Source: Pseudomonas sp. K2I15
GTDB lineage: Bacteria > Pseudomonadota > Gammaproteobacteria > Pseudomonadales > Pseudomonadaceae
Assembly: GCF_002204795.1 (NCBI RefSeq)
Contig: NZ_NIXO01000024.1
Span: 1 to 64,000, forward strand
Reading direction: 5' to 3'
Length of the DNA stretch: 64,000 nucleotides
Positions 1 to 10,188 of this stretch are shown here, piece by piece. The notes below the pieces were generated by a model, which saw nothing but the letters and a program-made list of their open reading frames with translations, was not told the origin of the DNA and ran no database searches. Position numbers and translations under genes: made by a program. Numbering within the stretch: the stretch's first letter is position 1; the number at the start of each line of letters is the position of its first letter.

Positions 1-20
1 GGTTAGGCCCCAGCGAGTCC

Positions 21-647
21 ATGAGCAACAAGCCGATTACCGCAGGCGCCCAGCATTTCAACTACAAGCCCGACACCAGTAACCCCGGGAAAAAGCCGGA
101 CAATATCTGGAGTGGTTTCAGCCAGGGCCCCGACGGCAACTGCATCACTGTTTCGGCGATAAAGGCCGCCATGATGCAGTTCGGCCAGAAGCCCACCGAC
201 GTCTTCAAGGACGTGAAGCAGAGCGGCAATGGTTTTGAGGTGACCATGCGCGATGGATTCAAGCTCTCCTTGTCACAGAACGAATTGCAGCAGGCTGCCA
301 CCCACGCGCGGTTCAAGGGCGATGATCCGGCCATGATGACCGATGCCAATTTCATGTATGCGGCGAGCGCCAAGCGGGCGCAGATGGAAAACAACGACGG
401 TACGGCCGGGCGCAGCTTCCAGGCAGCGATGAACAGCCTCAATGACGGGGAATACGCGCGCGAAGGCCTCGACCGTTTGGGCCTGAAAGGGCATTACCGG
501 CCTGCCACTGATGCCGACTTGAGAAACAGCAAGGTGGGGACGGTGGAATACGGCGGGCATTCGATGGCCGTGATTGGCGGGCGGATTGAGTTGTGGGGTC
601 AGCGCGGCGGCGTGCCTCAGTCGGGCACGGCGACCGTGCTGTTCTAA
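21..647 (+). CDS. Hypothetical protein, possible papain-like cysteine peptidase fold
   Basis: I do not recognise a named family. The 208-residue product has a Cys in a PDGNC-I-T-V context at residue 41 and a late GGH-S-M-A-V segment with His at 180, followed by an acidic residue (Glu190) before LWG. This Cys...His...Asp/Glu order, with the Cys at the start of a helix, resembles papain-fold peptidases and some secreted toxins or effectors. That is inference from spacing only. There is no signal peptide or membrane segment. No stop codon occurs in frame between base 1 and the ATG at 21, and the ribosome-binding site is poor, so the true start may lie upstream of the window. It converges on nrdA and shares a bidirectional terminator with it. 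In P. aeruginosa nrdB lies next to nrdA on this side, so this gene may be an insertion. Confidence 0.6.
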   Translation: MSNKPITAGAQHFNYKPDTSNPGKKPDNIWSGFSQGPDGNCITVSAIKAAMMQFGQKPTDVFKDVKQSGNGFEVTMRDGFKLSLSQNELQQAATHARFKGDDPAMMTDANFMYAASAKRAQMENNDGTAGRSFQAAMNSLNDGEYAREGLDRLGLKGHYRPATDADLRNSKVGTVEYGGHSMAVIGGRIELWGQRGGVPQSGTATVLF

Positions 648-680
648 ACCGGGGCTCGCGCTTTTCCCCAGGCAAAAGAA

Positions 681-726
681 AACCCCCGATAAACCCAAAT
701 GCAGCCAGGGTCTATCGGGGGTTTTT
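681..726. terminator. Bidirectional rho-independent terminator
   Basis: The arms AACCCCCGATA and TATCGGGGGTT form a long stem, with an A-run on the left and a T-run on the right. It can therefore end transcription from both the gene at 21-647 and nrdA arriving from the other strand. Confidence 0.85.
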
Positions 727-761
727 CGATCCCGGGCGGTTATACCCGGGACCGGCTCAGC

Positions 762-3656
<2,895 letters not shown>

Positions 3657-4047
3657 GGGGGGTTGTCTCCACATTCTATATTTATTTGGGCACCATCACG
3701 GTGCCCACCGTTCCGTCCTGAAGCACTTACAACAGGCCTGGGCCTGGCATAACAACTTCGGGACAGGAGGAAGGGAGCTGATCGCGCCGCTTCCATGCCG
3801 AAGTCTTCGGTTACAAGCCTTGGGGCTCTCTACCGTATTCCTGGTGGGTGACAGTTTCGTACTGCAACACCCGTACCGTTTTCGCCTGATCGGGGCTTAA
3901 AACGGCTGCCATCCGCGTGCGCGGTTTGGTCTTCTGAAAAAGGCTTAAGTTCAACCAAACAGGAGCAAGAAAGGACTTGAGTTTCTTGTCTGATTTGTGT
4001 TTGGTCTTTTCGCTGAAAACCCTACATGTAGGGTTTTTTTGGCGACG
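3657..4047 (-). promoter_or_regulatory. Long 5' leader of nrdA
   Basis: No gene is supported here. If the promoter at 4054-4082 is used, the nrdA mRNA has a leader of about 390 nt. It contains a strong hairpin at 3688-3706 (arms GGGCACC/GGTGCCC, 5-nt loop) only about 30 nt before the start codon, and a 13-bp palindrome CCGAAG-T-CTTCGG at 3798-3810. Neither is followed by a T-run in the direction of nrdA, so they do not look like plain terminators. I looked for cobalamin-riboswitch landmarks and did not find them. Confidence 0.45.
4016..4037. promoter_or_regulatory. 22-bp perfect palindrome, NrdR-box-like operator or terminator
   Basis: AAAACCCTACATGTAGGGTTTT is perfectly self-complementary. 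Its core CTACATGTAG fits the NrdR-box pattern C-W-A-Y-A-T-R-T-W-G, and it lies just downstream of the proposed nrdA start point. A weaker match, CTACAAGATA, lies at 4050-4059 over the -10. Centre spacing is 28 bp rather than the usual 31-32. The T-run that follows on the plus strand also permits a terminator reading, but no plus-strand gene precedes it. Confidence 0.5.
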
Positions 4048-4053
4048 ACCTAC

Positions 4054-4082
4054 AAGATAATGCGTTTTCGGGGGTATGGCAA
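4054..4082 (-). promoter_or_regulatory. Sigma-70 promoter of nrdA
   Basis: On the minus strand, TTGCCA (4077-4082) and TATCTT (4054-4059) are separated by exactly 17 bp. The predicted start is near 4047. Confidence 0.6.
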
Positions 4083-4091
4083 CGCACTACC

Positions 4092-4112
4092 TGTGGATAA
4101 CGCTGTGGGTAA
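4092..4112 (-). promoter_or_regulatory. Two tandem DnaA-box-like sites upstream of nrdA
   Basis: TGTGGATAA at 4092-4100 is the exact complement of the strong DnaA box TTATCCACA. TGTGGGTAA at 4104-4112 differs from it by one base. They are in the same orientation 12 bp apart, about 45-65 bp upstream of the predicted nrdA start. DnaA boxes control the E. coli nrdAB promoter, so the placement is functionally plausible. Confidence 0.6.
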
Positions 4113-4340
4113 AATGTGTATGAAACGTGGAACAGGCGTGTAGGCCGCAGTACTGCTGCATTGCGCCGTTTGTCACCGGATATTCCGAGGTAAAAACATC
4201 CGGTTGGATTTTTGCGGGCGCGAACCCTATCACAAAAAAACACGATGTCCGAACGCATTTGCGCGCTTGTGCTAGTGGGCTGGGCCATGGCTACAATCGT
4301 CCCTTATTCACGCGATATCTTGTTCAGTCCACATGACAAC

Positions 4341-4454
4341 TGTAGGAGCGAGATTGCTCGCGAAGGACGTCAACGATAACGCTGGAAACCTGAATAAACG
4401 CGGCGCCCTTGAGTTTTTCGTCGGAACGCCGCCCGGAGCAAGCCCGCTCCTACA
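4341..4454. repeat. Diverged REPIN (paired REP element)
   Basis: Outer arms TGTAGGAGCG and CGCTCCTACA, with inner REP-like palindromes GAGATTGCTCGC and GGAGCAAGCCCGCTCC, face each other over about 115 bp just before the response regulator gene. The two halves are less alike than in the other REPINs of this window, suggesting an old copy. Confidence 0.7.
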
Positions 4455-4476
4455 ATAATTAGAACCGAGGTAACGC

Positions 4477-5202
4477 ATGGAGCATGAAGCCTGGCAGGTA
4501 TTGATTGTCGAGGACGACCAGCGCCTGGCTGAGTTGACCCGTGACTACCTGGAGGGCAACGGCCTGCGGGTGTCGGTGGAGGGCAACGGCGCCCTGGCGG
4601 CGGCGCGGATCATCGCCGAGCAGCCAGACCTGGTGATTCTCGACCTGATGTTGCCCGGCGAAGACGGCCTGAGCATTTGCCGCAAGGTGCGCGAGCGCTA
4701 CGACGGCGTGATTTTGATGTTGACCGCGCGCACCGACGACATGGACCAGGTGCTGGGCCTGGACATGGGCGCCGACGACTACGTGTGCAAACCCGTGCGC
4801 CCACGCTTGTTGCTGGCGCGCATCCAGGCCCTGCTGCGGCGCAGCGAAAGCGTCGAGCCGGCCACCCCCGAAAAACAGCGGCGCCTGCAGTTCGGTCCGC
4901 TGGTGGTGGACAACGCCCTGCGTGAAGCCTGGCTGCACGAAGGCGGCATCGAACTGACCAGCGCCGAGTTCGACCTGCTGTGGCTGCTGGTGGCGAATGC
5001 CGGGCGGATCCTGTCCCGGGAAGAAATCTTCACCGCCTTGCGCGGCATTGGCTATGACGGCCAGGACCGCTCTATCGACGTGCGCATCTCGCGAATTCGC
5101 CCGAAAATCGGCGACGACCCGATCCACCCGCGGCTGATCAAGACCATTCGCAGCAAGGGCTACCTGTTCGTTCCCGAAGCTGCTGCTGACCTTACGCCAT
5201 GA
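4477..5202 (+). CDS. OmpR-family response regulator, RstA-like
   Basis: A 241-residue DNA-binding response regulator. The receiver domain (about 7-120) has the acidic pair at ED-D near residue 12, phosphoacceptor Asp56 in LVILDLMLPG, Thr83 and Lys105. A winged-helix effector domain (about 137-235) ends in the usual R-S-K-G-Y-L-F wing. The gene overlaps the downstream sensor kinase by 4 bp (ATGA), so the two are translationally coupled partners. In P. aeruginosa an equivalent pair lies beside nrdA, which supports orthology, but the stimulus is not evident from sequence. RstAB-like is a family resemblance rather than a proven assignment. Confidence 0.9.
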   Translation: MEHEAWQVLIVEDDQRLAELTRDYLEGNGLRVSVEGNGALAAARIIAEQPDLVILDLMLPGEDGLSICRKVRERYDGVILMLTARTDDMDQVLGLDMGADDYVCKPVRPRLLLARIQALLRRSESVEPATPEKQRRLQFGPLVVDNALREAWLHEGGIELTSAEFDLLWLLVANAGRILSREEIFTALRGIGYDGQDRSIDVRISRIRPKIGDDPIHPRLIKTIRSKGYLFVPEAAADLTP

Positions 5203-6809
5203 ACTCAATCTTCCTGCGCATCTACGGCGGCATGTGCGCGGCGCTGATTCTGGTGGCGTTGCTTGGCGTGCTGGCCCTGCACCTGCTCAATGAAGTGCGC
5301 AGCGGCCAGTACCGCGAGCGCCTGGCCCACGGCACTTTCGCGCTGATGGGTGACAACCTGCAACCCATGAGCGCCATCGAACGCCGCCGCGCCCTGGCGG
5401 TGTGGGAGCGCTTGCTGGGCATCCCGCTGGAATTGCAGACCGTAGCCGAGGCGCACCTGGACCTGAGCCAGCGCACACGCCTGCAACGCGGCCAGGTGTT
5501 GGTCGAGCAAACCGGACCCCATGCGGCCAGGGTTCTACGGTTGGTCAGCGACCAGGAGCAACTGTTGCTCACCGGCGAAGTGCAACAAATCAGCGAACAA
5601 TTGGCCCGGGCAACTATTTACCTGCTGGCCGATGAACTGGTGCGTTTCCCGGTGGCCGAGCAACCGCAAAAGCTCGCCGACCTGAAAGAGGCCAAGGGCT
5701 TTGGTTTCGAGATGCACCTGCTGATGCTCGACCAGGCGGATATGGACGAAGACCAGCGCCGCCGCGTGTCCGAGGGCGATACCGTGATGGCTTTGGGCAA
5801 GGGCGGCGATTCGATCCGGGTGTTTGCCGGCATGGTCGGCACGCCGTGGGTCCTGGAAATCGGCCCGCTGTACCAGATGAGCCCATACCCGGCGCAATGG
5901 CTGATCCTGATCGCGCTGATCAGCCTGACCTTGATCGGTTTGATCGTCTATTTATTGGTGCGCCAACTGGAGCGACGCCTCAGTGGCCTGGAAGCCGCCG
6001 CCACGCGCATCGCCAAAGGCAGCCTGGAAGTGCGGGTGCCGGCCCGGGGAGCCGATTCGGTCGGCCGCCTGGCAGCCGCGTTTAATGGTATGGCCGAACA
6101 CCTGCAACGCCTGCTGGCGATCCAGCGTGAACTGGTGCGCGCGGTGTCCCACGAACTGCGCACGCCGGTGGCGCGCCTGCGGTTTGGCCTGGAAATGATT
6201 GGTGACGCGGCCACGCCTGAAGCGCGGCGCAAGTACATGGAAGGCATGGACAGCGACATCCAGGACCTCGATGGCCTGGTGGACGAAATGCTGACTTATG
6301 CGCGGCTGGAGCAGGGTTCGCCGGCGCTGAACTTCCAGCGGGTCGACCTCAGCGCCTTGCTCGATCAGGTGATTGATGAACTGTCGCCGCTACGCCCGGA
6401 AATCAACGTGGAGCGGGGCATCTGCCTGTCATCGGCCCATTGGGACGACGCGTGGGTTGCGGCCGAGCCGCGCTACCTGCACCGTGCCCTGCAAAACCTG
6501 GTGAGCAACGCCATGCGCCATGCTCAGGGGCAGGTGCTGATCAGTTACCAGGTGGGCCAGGTGCGTTGCCGCATCGACGTGGAAGACGACGGGCCGGGCG
6601 TGCCGGAAAGTGCCTGGGAACGGATCTTCACCCCCTTCCTGCGCCTGGACGACAGCCGCACCCGTGCGTCGGGCGGGCACGGGTTGGGATTGTCGATTGT
6701 GCGGCGGATCATTCATTGGCACGGCGGGCGGGCGTTGATCAGCAAGAGCAACAACCTGGGAGGCGCGTGCTTCAGCCTGAGCTGGCCGCGGGATCAAGAG
6801 AAACACTGA
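5199..6809 (+). CDS. Two-component sensor histidine kinase, RstB-like
   Basis: Inner-membrane kinase partner of the preceding regulator, 536 residues. TM1 is at about 10-30, followed by a periplasmic sensor of about 200 residues and TM2 at about 234-254. A HAMP linker follows, then the H-box AVSHELRTP with His318. The ATPase domain has an N-box near 430-445 (NLVSNAMRHA), EDDGPGVP and GGHGLGLSI. The start codon lies within the end of the regulator gene. A single REP element follows the stop and separates it from the convergent pcpS gene. Confidence 0.92.
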   Translation: MNSIFLRIYGGMCAALILVALLGVLALHLLNEVRSGQYRERLAHGTFALMGDNLQPMSAIERRRALAVWERLLGIPLELQTVAEAHLDLSQRTRLQRGQVLVEQTGPHAARVLRLVSDQEQLLLTGEVQQISEQLARATIYLLADELVRFPVAEQPQKLADLKEAKGFGFEMHLLMLDQADMDEDQRRRVSEGDTVMALGKGGDSIRVFAGMVGTPWVLEIGPLYQMSPYPAQWLILIALISLTLIGLIVYLLVRQLERRLSGLEAAATRIAKGSLEVRVPARGADSVGRLAAAFNGMAEHLQRLLAIQRELVRAVSHELRTPVARLRFGLEMIGDAATPEARRKYMEGMDSDIQDLDGLVDEMLTYARLEQGSPALNFQRVDLSALLDQVIDELSPLRPEINVERGICLSSAHWDDAWVAAEPRYLHRALQNLVSNAMRHAQGQVLISYQVGQVRCRIDVEDDGPGVPESAWERIFTPFLRLDDSRTRASGGHGLGLSIVRRIIHWHGGRALISKSNNLGGACFSLSWPRDQEKH

Positions 6810-6815
6810 GGTTTT

Positions 6816-6860
6816 TGTGGCGAGGGAGCTTGCTCCCGCTGGGCTGCGCAGCAGCCCCCA
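6816..6860. repeat. Single REP element, GGGAGCTTGC type
   Basis: TGTGGCGAGGGAGCTTGCTC followed by CCGCTGGGCTGCGCAGCAGCCCC. It matches the right half of the REPINs at 17374 and 21515 almost exactly but has no facing partner, so it is half a REPIN between convergent genes. Confidence 0.8.
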
Positions 6861-6863
6861 AAA

Positions 6864-7580
6864 TCAGGCGCTGACGGCCACCAAACTCAACAACTGCCCC
6901 TCATCCACCGCAAACTGCGCCTCCAGCTCCTTGCCATGGCACCACTCTGCAGACAGGTCCGTCAGCAACCGCAGCCGCGCATGGCCGGTATCCGACCATT
7001 CCAGCAACTCGGCATGCTCAAAATAAAAGCGCTTCTGCACGATCGGATAGAGCGCCTTGAACAGGCTCTCCTTCGCCGAAAACGTCAACGTCACCAACTG
7101 CGCAATCTGCTCCCGCGGCCCGGCTGCCATGCGCCGCAACTCATCCGGCGTGAGGATTTCCCCGGCCAGGCGTTCCGCCCGCTCCAGGGTCAGCAGGTTC
7201 TCCAGGTCCATCCCCAGCCCGCGCCACTGGGCCTTATGGGCGACGATGGCCGCTGCATGCCCGGTGCTGTGGGTGATCGAGCCGCTGATGTGCGCGGGCC
7301 AGACCGGCGCACGGTCTTCGCCAATCGCAGGCACGCAATCGAGCCCGTCCAACTGTTGCAGCGCGGCACGCGCACAGACGCGACCGGCAAGAAACTCTGC
7401 CTGCCGCTTGGCCACCGAACGCTGGATGCTCGCGGGCGGTGGCACGGCGCTGCGCTGGAAGTCGCCGATGGCCAGCAGGGCAGGGTCAAAACGGGTGCTC
7501 AGCAATACCGTGCCGGGCAACGCAATGGGCAACGGCCAATGGGCATCAAGTGGGGTGCAGCAGGCGGGTAGGGAATTCAT
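6864..7580 (-). CDS. pcpS: 4'-phosphopantetheinyl transferase
   Basis: Transfers the phosphopantetheine arm of CoA to carrier proteins. Pseudomonas PcpS is the single broad enzyme that serves fatty-acid AcpP as well as siderophore carrier proteins. The 238-residue product is clearly of the EntD/PcpS type, with GLGMDLE (magnesium-binding acidic residues), the FSAKESLFKAL signature and an RFYFEHAELLEW segment that I recognise from P. aeruginosa PcpS. The start MNSLPACCTPLD was chosen to match that family. An in-frame start 18 codons upstream exists but gives an atypical N-terminus, and the ribosome-binding site is weak at both. Its main substrate gene, acpP, is in this window at 48.1 kb. Confidence 0.9.
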   Translation of the reverse strand: MNSLPACCTPLDAHWPLPIALPGTVLLSTRFDPALLAIGDFQRSAVPPPASIQRSVAKRQAEFLAGRVCARAALQQLDGLDCVPAIGEDRAPVWPAHISGSITHSTGHAAAIVAHKAQWRGLGMDLENLLTLERAERLAGEILTPDELRRMAAGPREQIAQLVTLTFSAKESLFKALYPIVQKRFYFEHAELLEWSDTGHARLRLLTDLSAEWCHGKELEAQFAVDEGQLLSLVAVSA

Positions 7581-7666
7581 GCCGGGTATTTTGCCGAGTT
7601 GGAGGGCCGCTGGATAGCCTGCGCCCGGGGGCACGTAAATAAACTGTTACACAGTAGCCGGCTTCG

Positions 7667-7722
7667 GTTCAGCGCAGGTTCAGAGAGTGTTCAGGGGGAG
7701 TTCAGGGGCGTCTGCGTAGTCT
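7667..7722 (+). promoter_or_regulatory. Four tandem PhoP-type half sites plus -10 element
   Basis: GTTCAG occurs at 7667, 7678, 7689 and 7700, each exactly 11 bp apart. This is the hexamer-N5-hexamer geometry of PhoP boxes. A -10-like TAGTCT starts at 7717, 11 bp after the last repeat. The next gene starts at 7761. Autoregulation of the phoPQ operon is the natural reading. The usual site has two hexamers; here there are four. Confidence 0.75.
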
Positions 7723-7760
7723 GGCCCTGTACCCAAAGCCAAAGCGTATGAGGTAGCACC

Positions 7761-8069
7761 ATGACTGCGATCAAGAAGCTGATGTTGGCGTTAACCATGC
7801 TCAGTGCCACTGCTGGCGTCCAGGCCTCTGACGCGAGTTTCGCGGGTTTCTCCAAAGAGAAGAGCAAAAAGCCCTACAGCCTTCTTCAGCGGGTGAGCTT
7901 CGAGGATGTCGGCGAACAAGCCGCCCCTTGGGGCCAGTCTTTGGGCCAGCACACCCCACAGTCGGACTATCGCGTGGGCAATGAAAACCTGTCAGGTCAG
8001 TTCAACGGCAGTAAACTGCGCCAGCAAGACCTGCAAGGCCGCTATGATATACCCCAGTCGGAAAGTTGA
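7761..8069 (+). CDS. Small secreted protein at the head of the phoPQ operon
   Basis: A 102-residue protein with an N-terminal signal peptide (positive MTAIKK, hydrophobic core, likely cut after VQA-S near residue 22). The mature part is polar and rich in Gln, Ser and Gly, without cysteines or transmembrane segments, so it is probably a soluble periplasmic protein. I do not recognise a family. It is the first gene behind the PhoP-type repeats, 17 bp before phoP. In P. aeruginosa the corresponding position is taken by the outer-membrane protein gene oprH, which is twice as long and a beta-barrel. This product is not an OprH by length or sequence, but it occupies the same regulatory slot, so it is likely induced by low magnesium. 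Confidence 0.8.
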   Translation: MTAIKKLMLALTMLSATAGVQASDASFAGFSKEKSKKPYSLLQRVSFEDVGEQAAPWGQSLGQHTPQSDYRVGNENLSGQFNGSKLRQQDLQGRYDIPQSES

Positions 8070-8086
8070 TTGCCTTGGAGAGCTTT

Positions 8087-8764
8087 ATGAAATTGCTGGT
8101 TGTCGAAGATGAGGCGTTGCTGCGTCATCACCTGTTGACCCGCCTTACCGACAGCGGTCACGTGGTCGAGGCCGTCGCCAACGCCGAGGAGGCGCTGTAC
8201 CAGACCGGGCAATTCAACCACGACCTGGCGATCATCGACCTGGGCCTGCCCGGCATGGGCGGCCTGGACCTGATCCGCCAACTGCGCGCCCAGGCCAAGA
8301 CATTCCCTATCCTGATCCTGACTGCCCGCGGCAACTGGCAGGACAAGGTCGAAGGCCTGGCCGCCGGCGCCGACGACTACGTGGTCAAGCCGTTCCAGTT
8401 CGAAGAGCTGGAAGCGCGGATGAACGCATTGCTGCGCCGCTCCAGCGGTTTTACCCAATCGACCATCGTCGCCGGGCCGTTGCTGCTGGACCTCAATCGC
8501 AAGCAGGCGTCCCTCGATGAACAGCCGCTGGCGTTGACCGCCTATGAATACCGCATCCTCGAATACCTGATGCGCCACCATCAGCAAGTGGTCGCCAAGG
8601 ACCGCCTGATGGAACAGCTCTACCCCGATGACGACGAGCGCGATCCGAACGTCATCGAAGTACTGGTGGGCCGCCTGCGCCGCAAGCTGGAAGGCCCGGC
8701 GGGCTTCAAGCCGATCGACACCGTGCGCGGCCTGGGCTACCTGTTTAATGAGCGCTGCCGTTGA
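8087..8764 (+). CDS. phoP: Response regulator PhoP
   Basis: OmpR-family regulator of the magnesium and cationic-peptide response, 225 residues. The receiver has Asp51 in AIIDLGLPGM, Thr79 and Lys101. The C-terminal winged helix contains the VIEVLVGRLRRKLE recognition region and ends in GLGYLF. Near-identity to P. aeruginosa PhoP is obvious over the GNWQDKVEGLAAGADDYVVK segment. The start MKLLVVEDE was chosen because GGAG lies 7 bp upstream; a longer frame to 8066 would overlap the preceding gene. The stop overlaps the phoQ start. Confidence 0.96.
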   Translation: MKLLVVEDEALLRHHLLTRLTDSGHVVEAVANAEEALYQTGQFNHDLAIIDLGLPGMGGLDLIRQLRAQAKTFPILILTARGNWQDKVEGLAAGADDYVVKPFQFEELEARMNALLRRSSGFTQSTIVAGPLLLDLNRKQASLDEQPLALTAYEYRILEYLMRHHQQVVAKDRLMEQLYPDDDERDPNVIEVLVGRLRRKLEGPAGFKPIDTVRGLGYLFNERCR

Positions 8765-10107
8765 TTCGCTCGTTACGTGTGCGTTTGATGCTCGCGGCCA
8801 CCACCCTGGCCGTGCTGTTTATGCTGGCCTTGTTGCCGGCCATGCAAGGCGCCTTCAGCCTGGCCCTGCAGGACTCCATCGAGCAGCGCCTGGCGTCGGA
8901 TGTCACGACGCTGATTTCGGCTGCCCGTGTCGAAAACAACCGCCTGCTGATGCCCGCGCAGTTGCCGGATGAGCGCTTCAACCTCACCGACAGCCGCCTG
9001 CTGGGCTACATCTATGACCGCGAGGGCCATCTGGTCTGGCGTTCGCGCGCCACCCAGGAAGAGAACATCAACTACAAACCGCGCTATGACGGGCGCGGCA
9101 ACGAGTTTGCGCGGATCCGCGAGGCCAACGGCCAGGAATTTTTTGTCTATGACGTCGAGGTCAAGCTGCTGGGCGGCAAGAGTGCAGCGTTCAGTATCGT
9201 CGCCCTGCAACCGGTGCGTGAATATCAACTGACCCTCGAAGGCCTGCGCGAAAACCTCTACCTGGGCTTCGGCGCGGCCTTGCTGGTGCTGCTGACCTTG
9301 TTGTGGCTGGGCCTGACCTGGGGCCTGCAAGCGCTGCGTCGGCTGAGCCAGGAACTGGATGAGATCGAAGGCGGCACGCGGGAAAGCCTCAGTGAGCAAC
9401 ACCCTCGTGAGCTGCTGCGCCTGACCGGCTCCCTCAACCGTTTGCTCCACAGCGAGCGGGAGCAACGCACTCGTTACCGAGACTCCCTGGACGACCTGGC
9501 CCACAGCCTGAAAACCCCGTTGGCGGTGCTTCAGGGCGTGAGCGAAGACATGGCCCAGCGTCCTGAAGATCGAGACCAGGCGTGGGTGCTGCAATCGCAG
9601 ATCGAGCGCATGAGCCAGCAGATCAGCTACCAGTTGCAGCGCGCCAGCCTGCGTAAAAGCGGCCTGGTGCGTCACCAGGTGCGGCTGGAGCCGGTGCTGC
9701 AAAGCCTGTGCGACACCCTGGACAAGGTCTATCGCGACAAAGGCGTGAAGGTCGCCTTCGATTTGCCGGATGAGTGCGACGTGCCGATCGAGAAGGGCGC
9801 CTTGCTGGAACTGCTCGGCAACCTGCTGGAAAACGCCTATCGCCTGTGCCTGAGCGAAGTGCGCATCACCTTGCATGAAAGCCTGGAGGGCACCGAGCTG
9901 TGCATCGAGGACGACGGCCCCGGCGTGCCCCCGGACCAGCGAGCGCGAATCCTGCAACGGGGCGAGCGGCTGGACCGCCAGCATCCGGGGCAGGGGATTG
10001 GCCTGGCGGTGGTCAAGGACATCATTGAGAGTTACGGCGCACGGCTGACCCTTGGGGATTCACCGCTGGGTGGTGCGGCGTTCAAGATTCACTTCCCGGC
10101 CGTTTGA
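8761..10107 (+). CDS. phoQ: Sensor histidine kinase PhoQ
   Basis: Magnesium-sensing inner-membrane kinase, 448 residues, starting at a TTG that overlaps the phoP stop codon (TTGA). TM1 is at about 8-29 and TM2 at about 166-188, flanking an acidic periplasmic domain. HAMP follows, then His248 in LDDLAHSLKTPLAVLQG. The ATPase motifs are GNLLENAY, EDDGPGVP and GQGIGLAVV. It closely follows P. aeruginosa PhoQ along its whole length, including the INYKPRYDGRGNEF stretch. It is co-transcribed with phoP and the small secreted protein, presumably from the repeat-rich promoter at 7667. Confidence 0.96.
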   Translation: MIRSLRVRLMLAATTLAVLFMLALLPAMQGAFSLALQDSIEQRLASDVTTLISAARVENNRLLMPAQLPDERFNLTDSRLLGYIYDREGHLVWRSRATQEENINYKPRYDGRGNEFARIREANGQEFFVYDVEVKLLGGKSAAFSIVALQPVREYQLTLEGLRENLYLGFGAALLVLLTLLWLGLTWGLQALRRLSQELDEIEGGTRESLSEQHPRELLRLTGSLNRLLHSEREQRTRYRDSLDDLAHSLKTPLAVLQGVSEDMAQRPEDRDQAWVLQSQIERMSQQISYQLQRASLRKSGLVRHQVRLEPVLQSLCDTLDKVYRDKGVKVAFDLPDECDVPIEKGALLELLGNLLENAYRLCLSEVRITLHESLEGTELCIEDDGPGVPPDQRARILQRGERLDRQHPGQGIGLAVVKDIIESYGARLTLGDSPLGGAAFKIHFPAV

Positions 10108-10188
10108 TCATTGCTGCGGTGGGTGAGCTTCCACAGGACAAGCCCCTCACCACAGTGATCGCTACTGCCACAAGTTTTGTATTCGCCT

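Noticed and set aside
3657-4047. Cobalamin riboswitch in the nrdA leader
   Set aside because: B12 riboswitches control RNR genes in some bacteria, but the conserved core and B12-box sequences are not present on the minus strand.
8773-9984. 403-codon frame opposite phoQ
   Set aside because: Gln/Ala-rich mirror of phoQ; no ribosome-binding site or homology visible.
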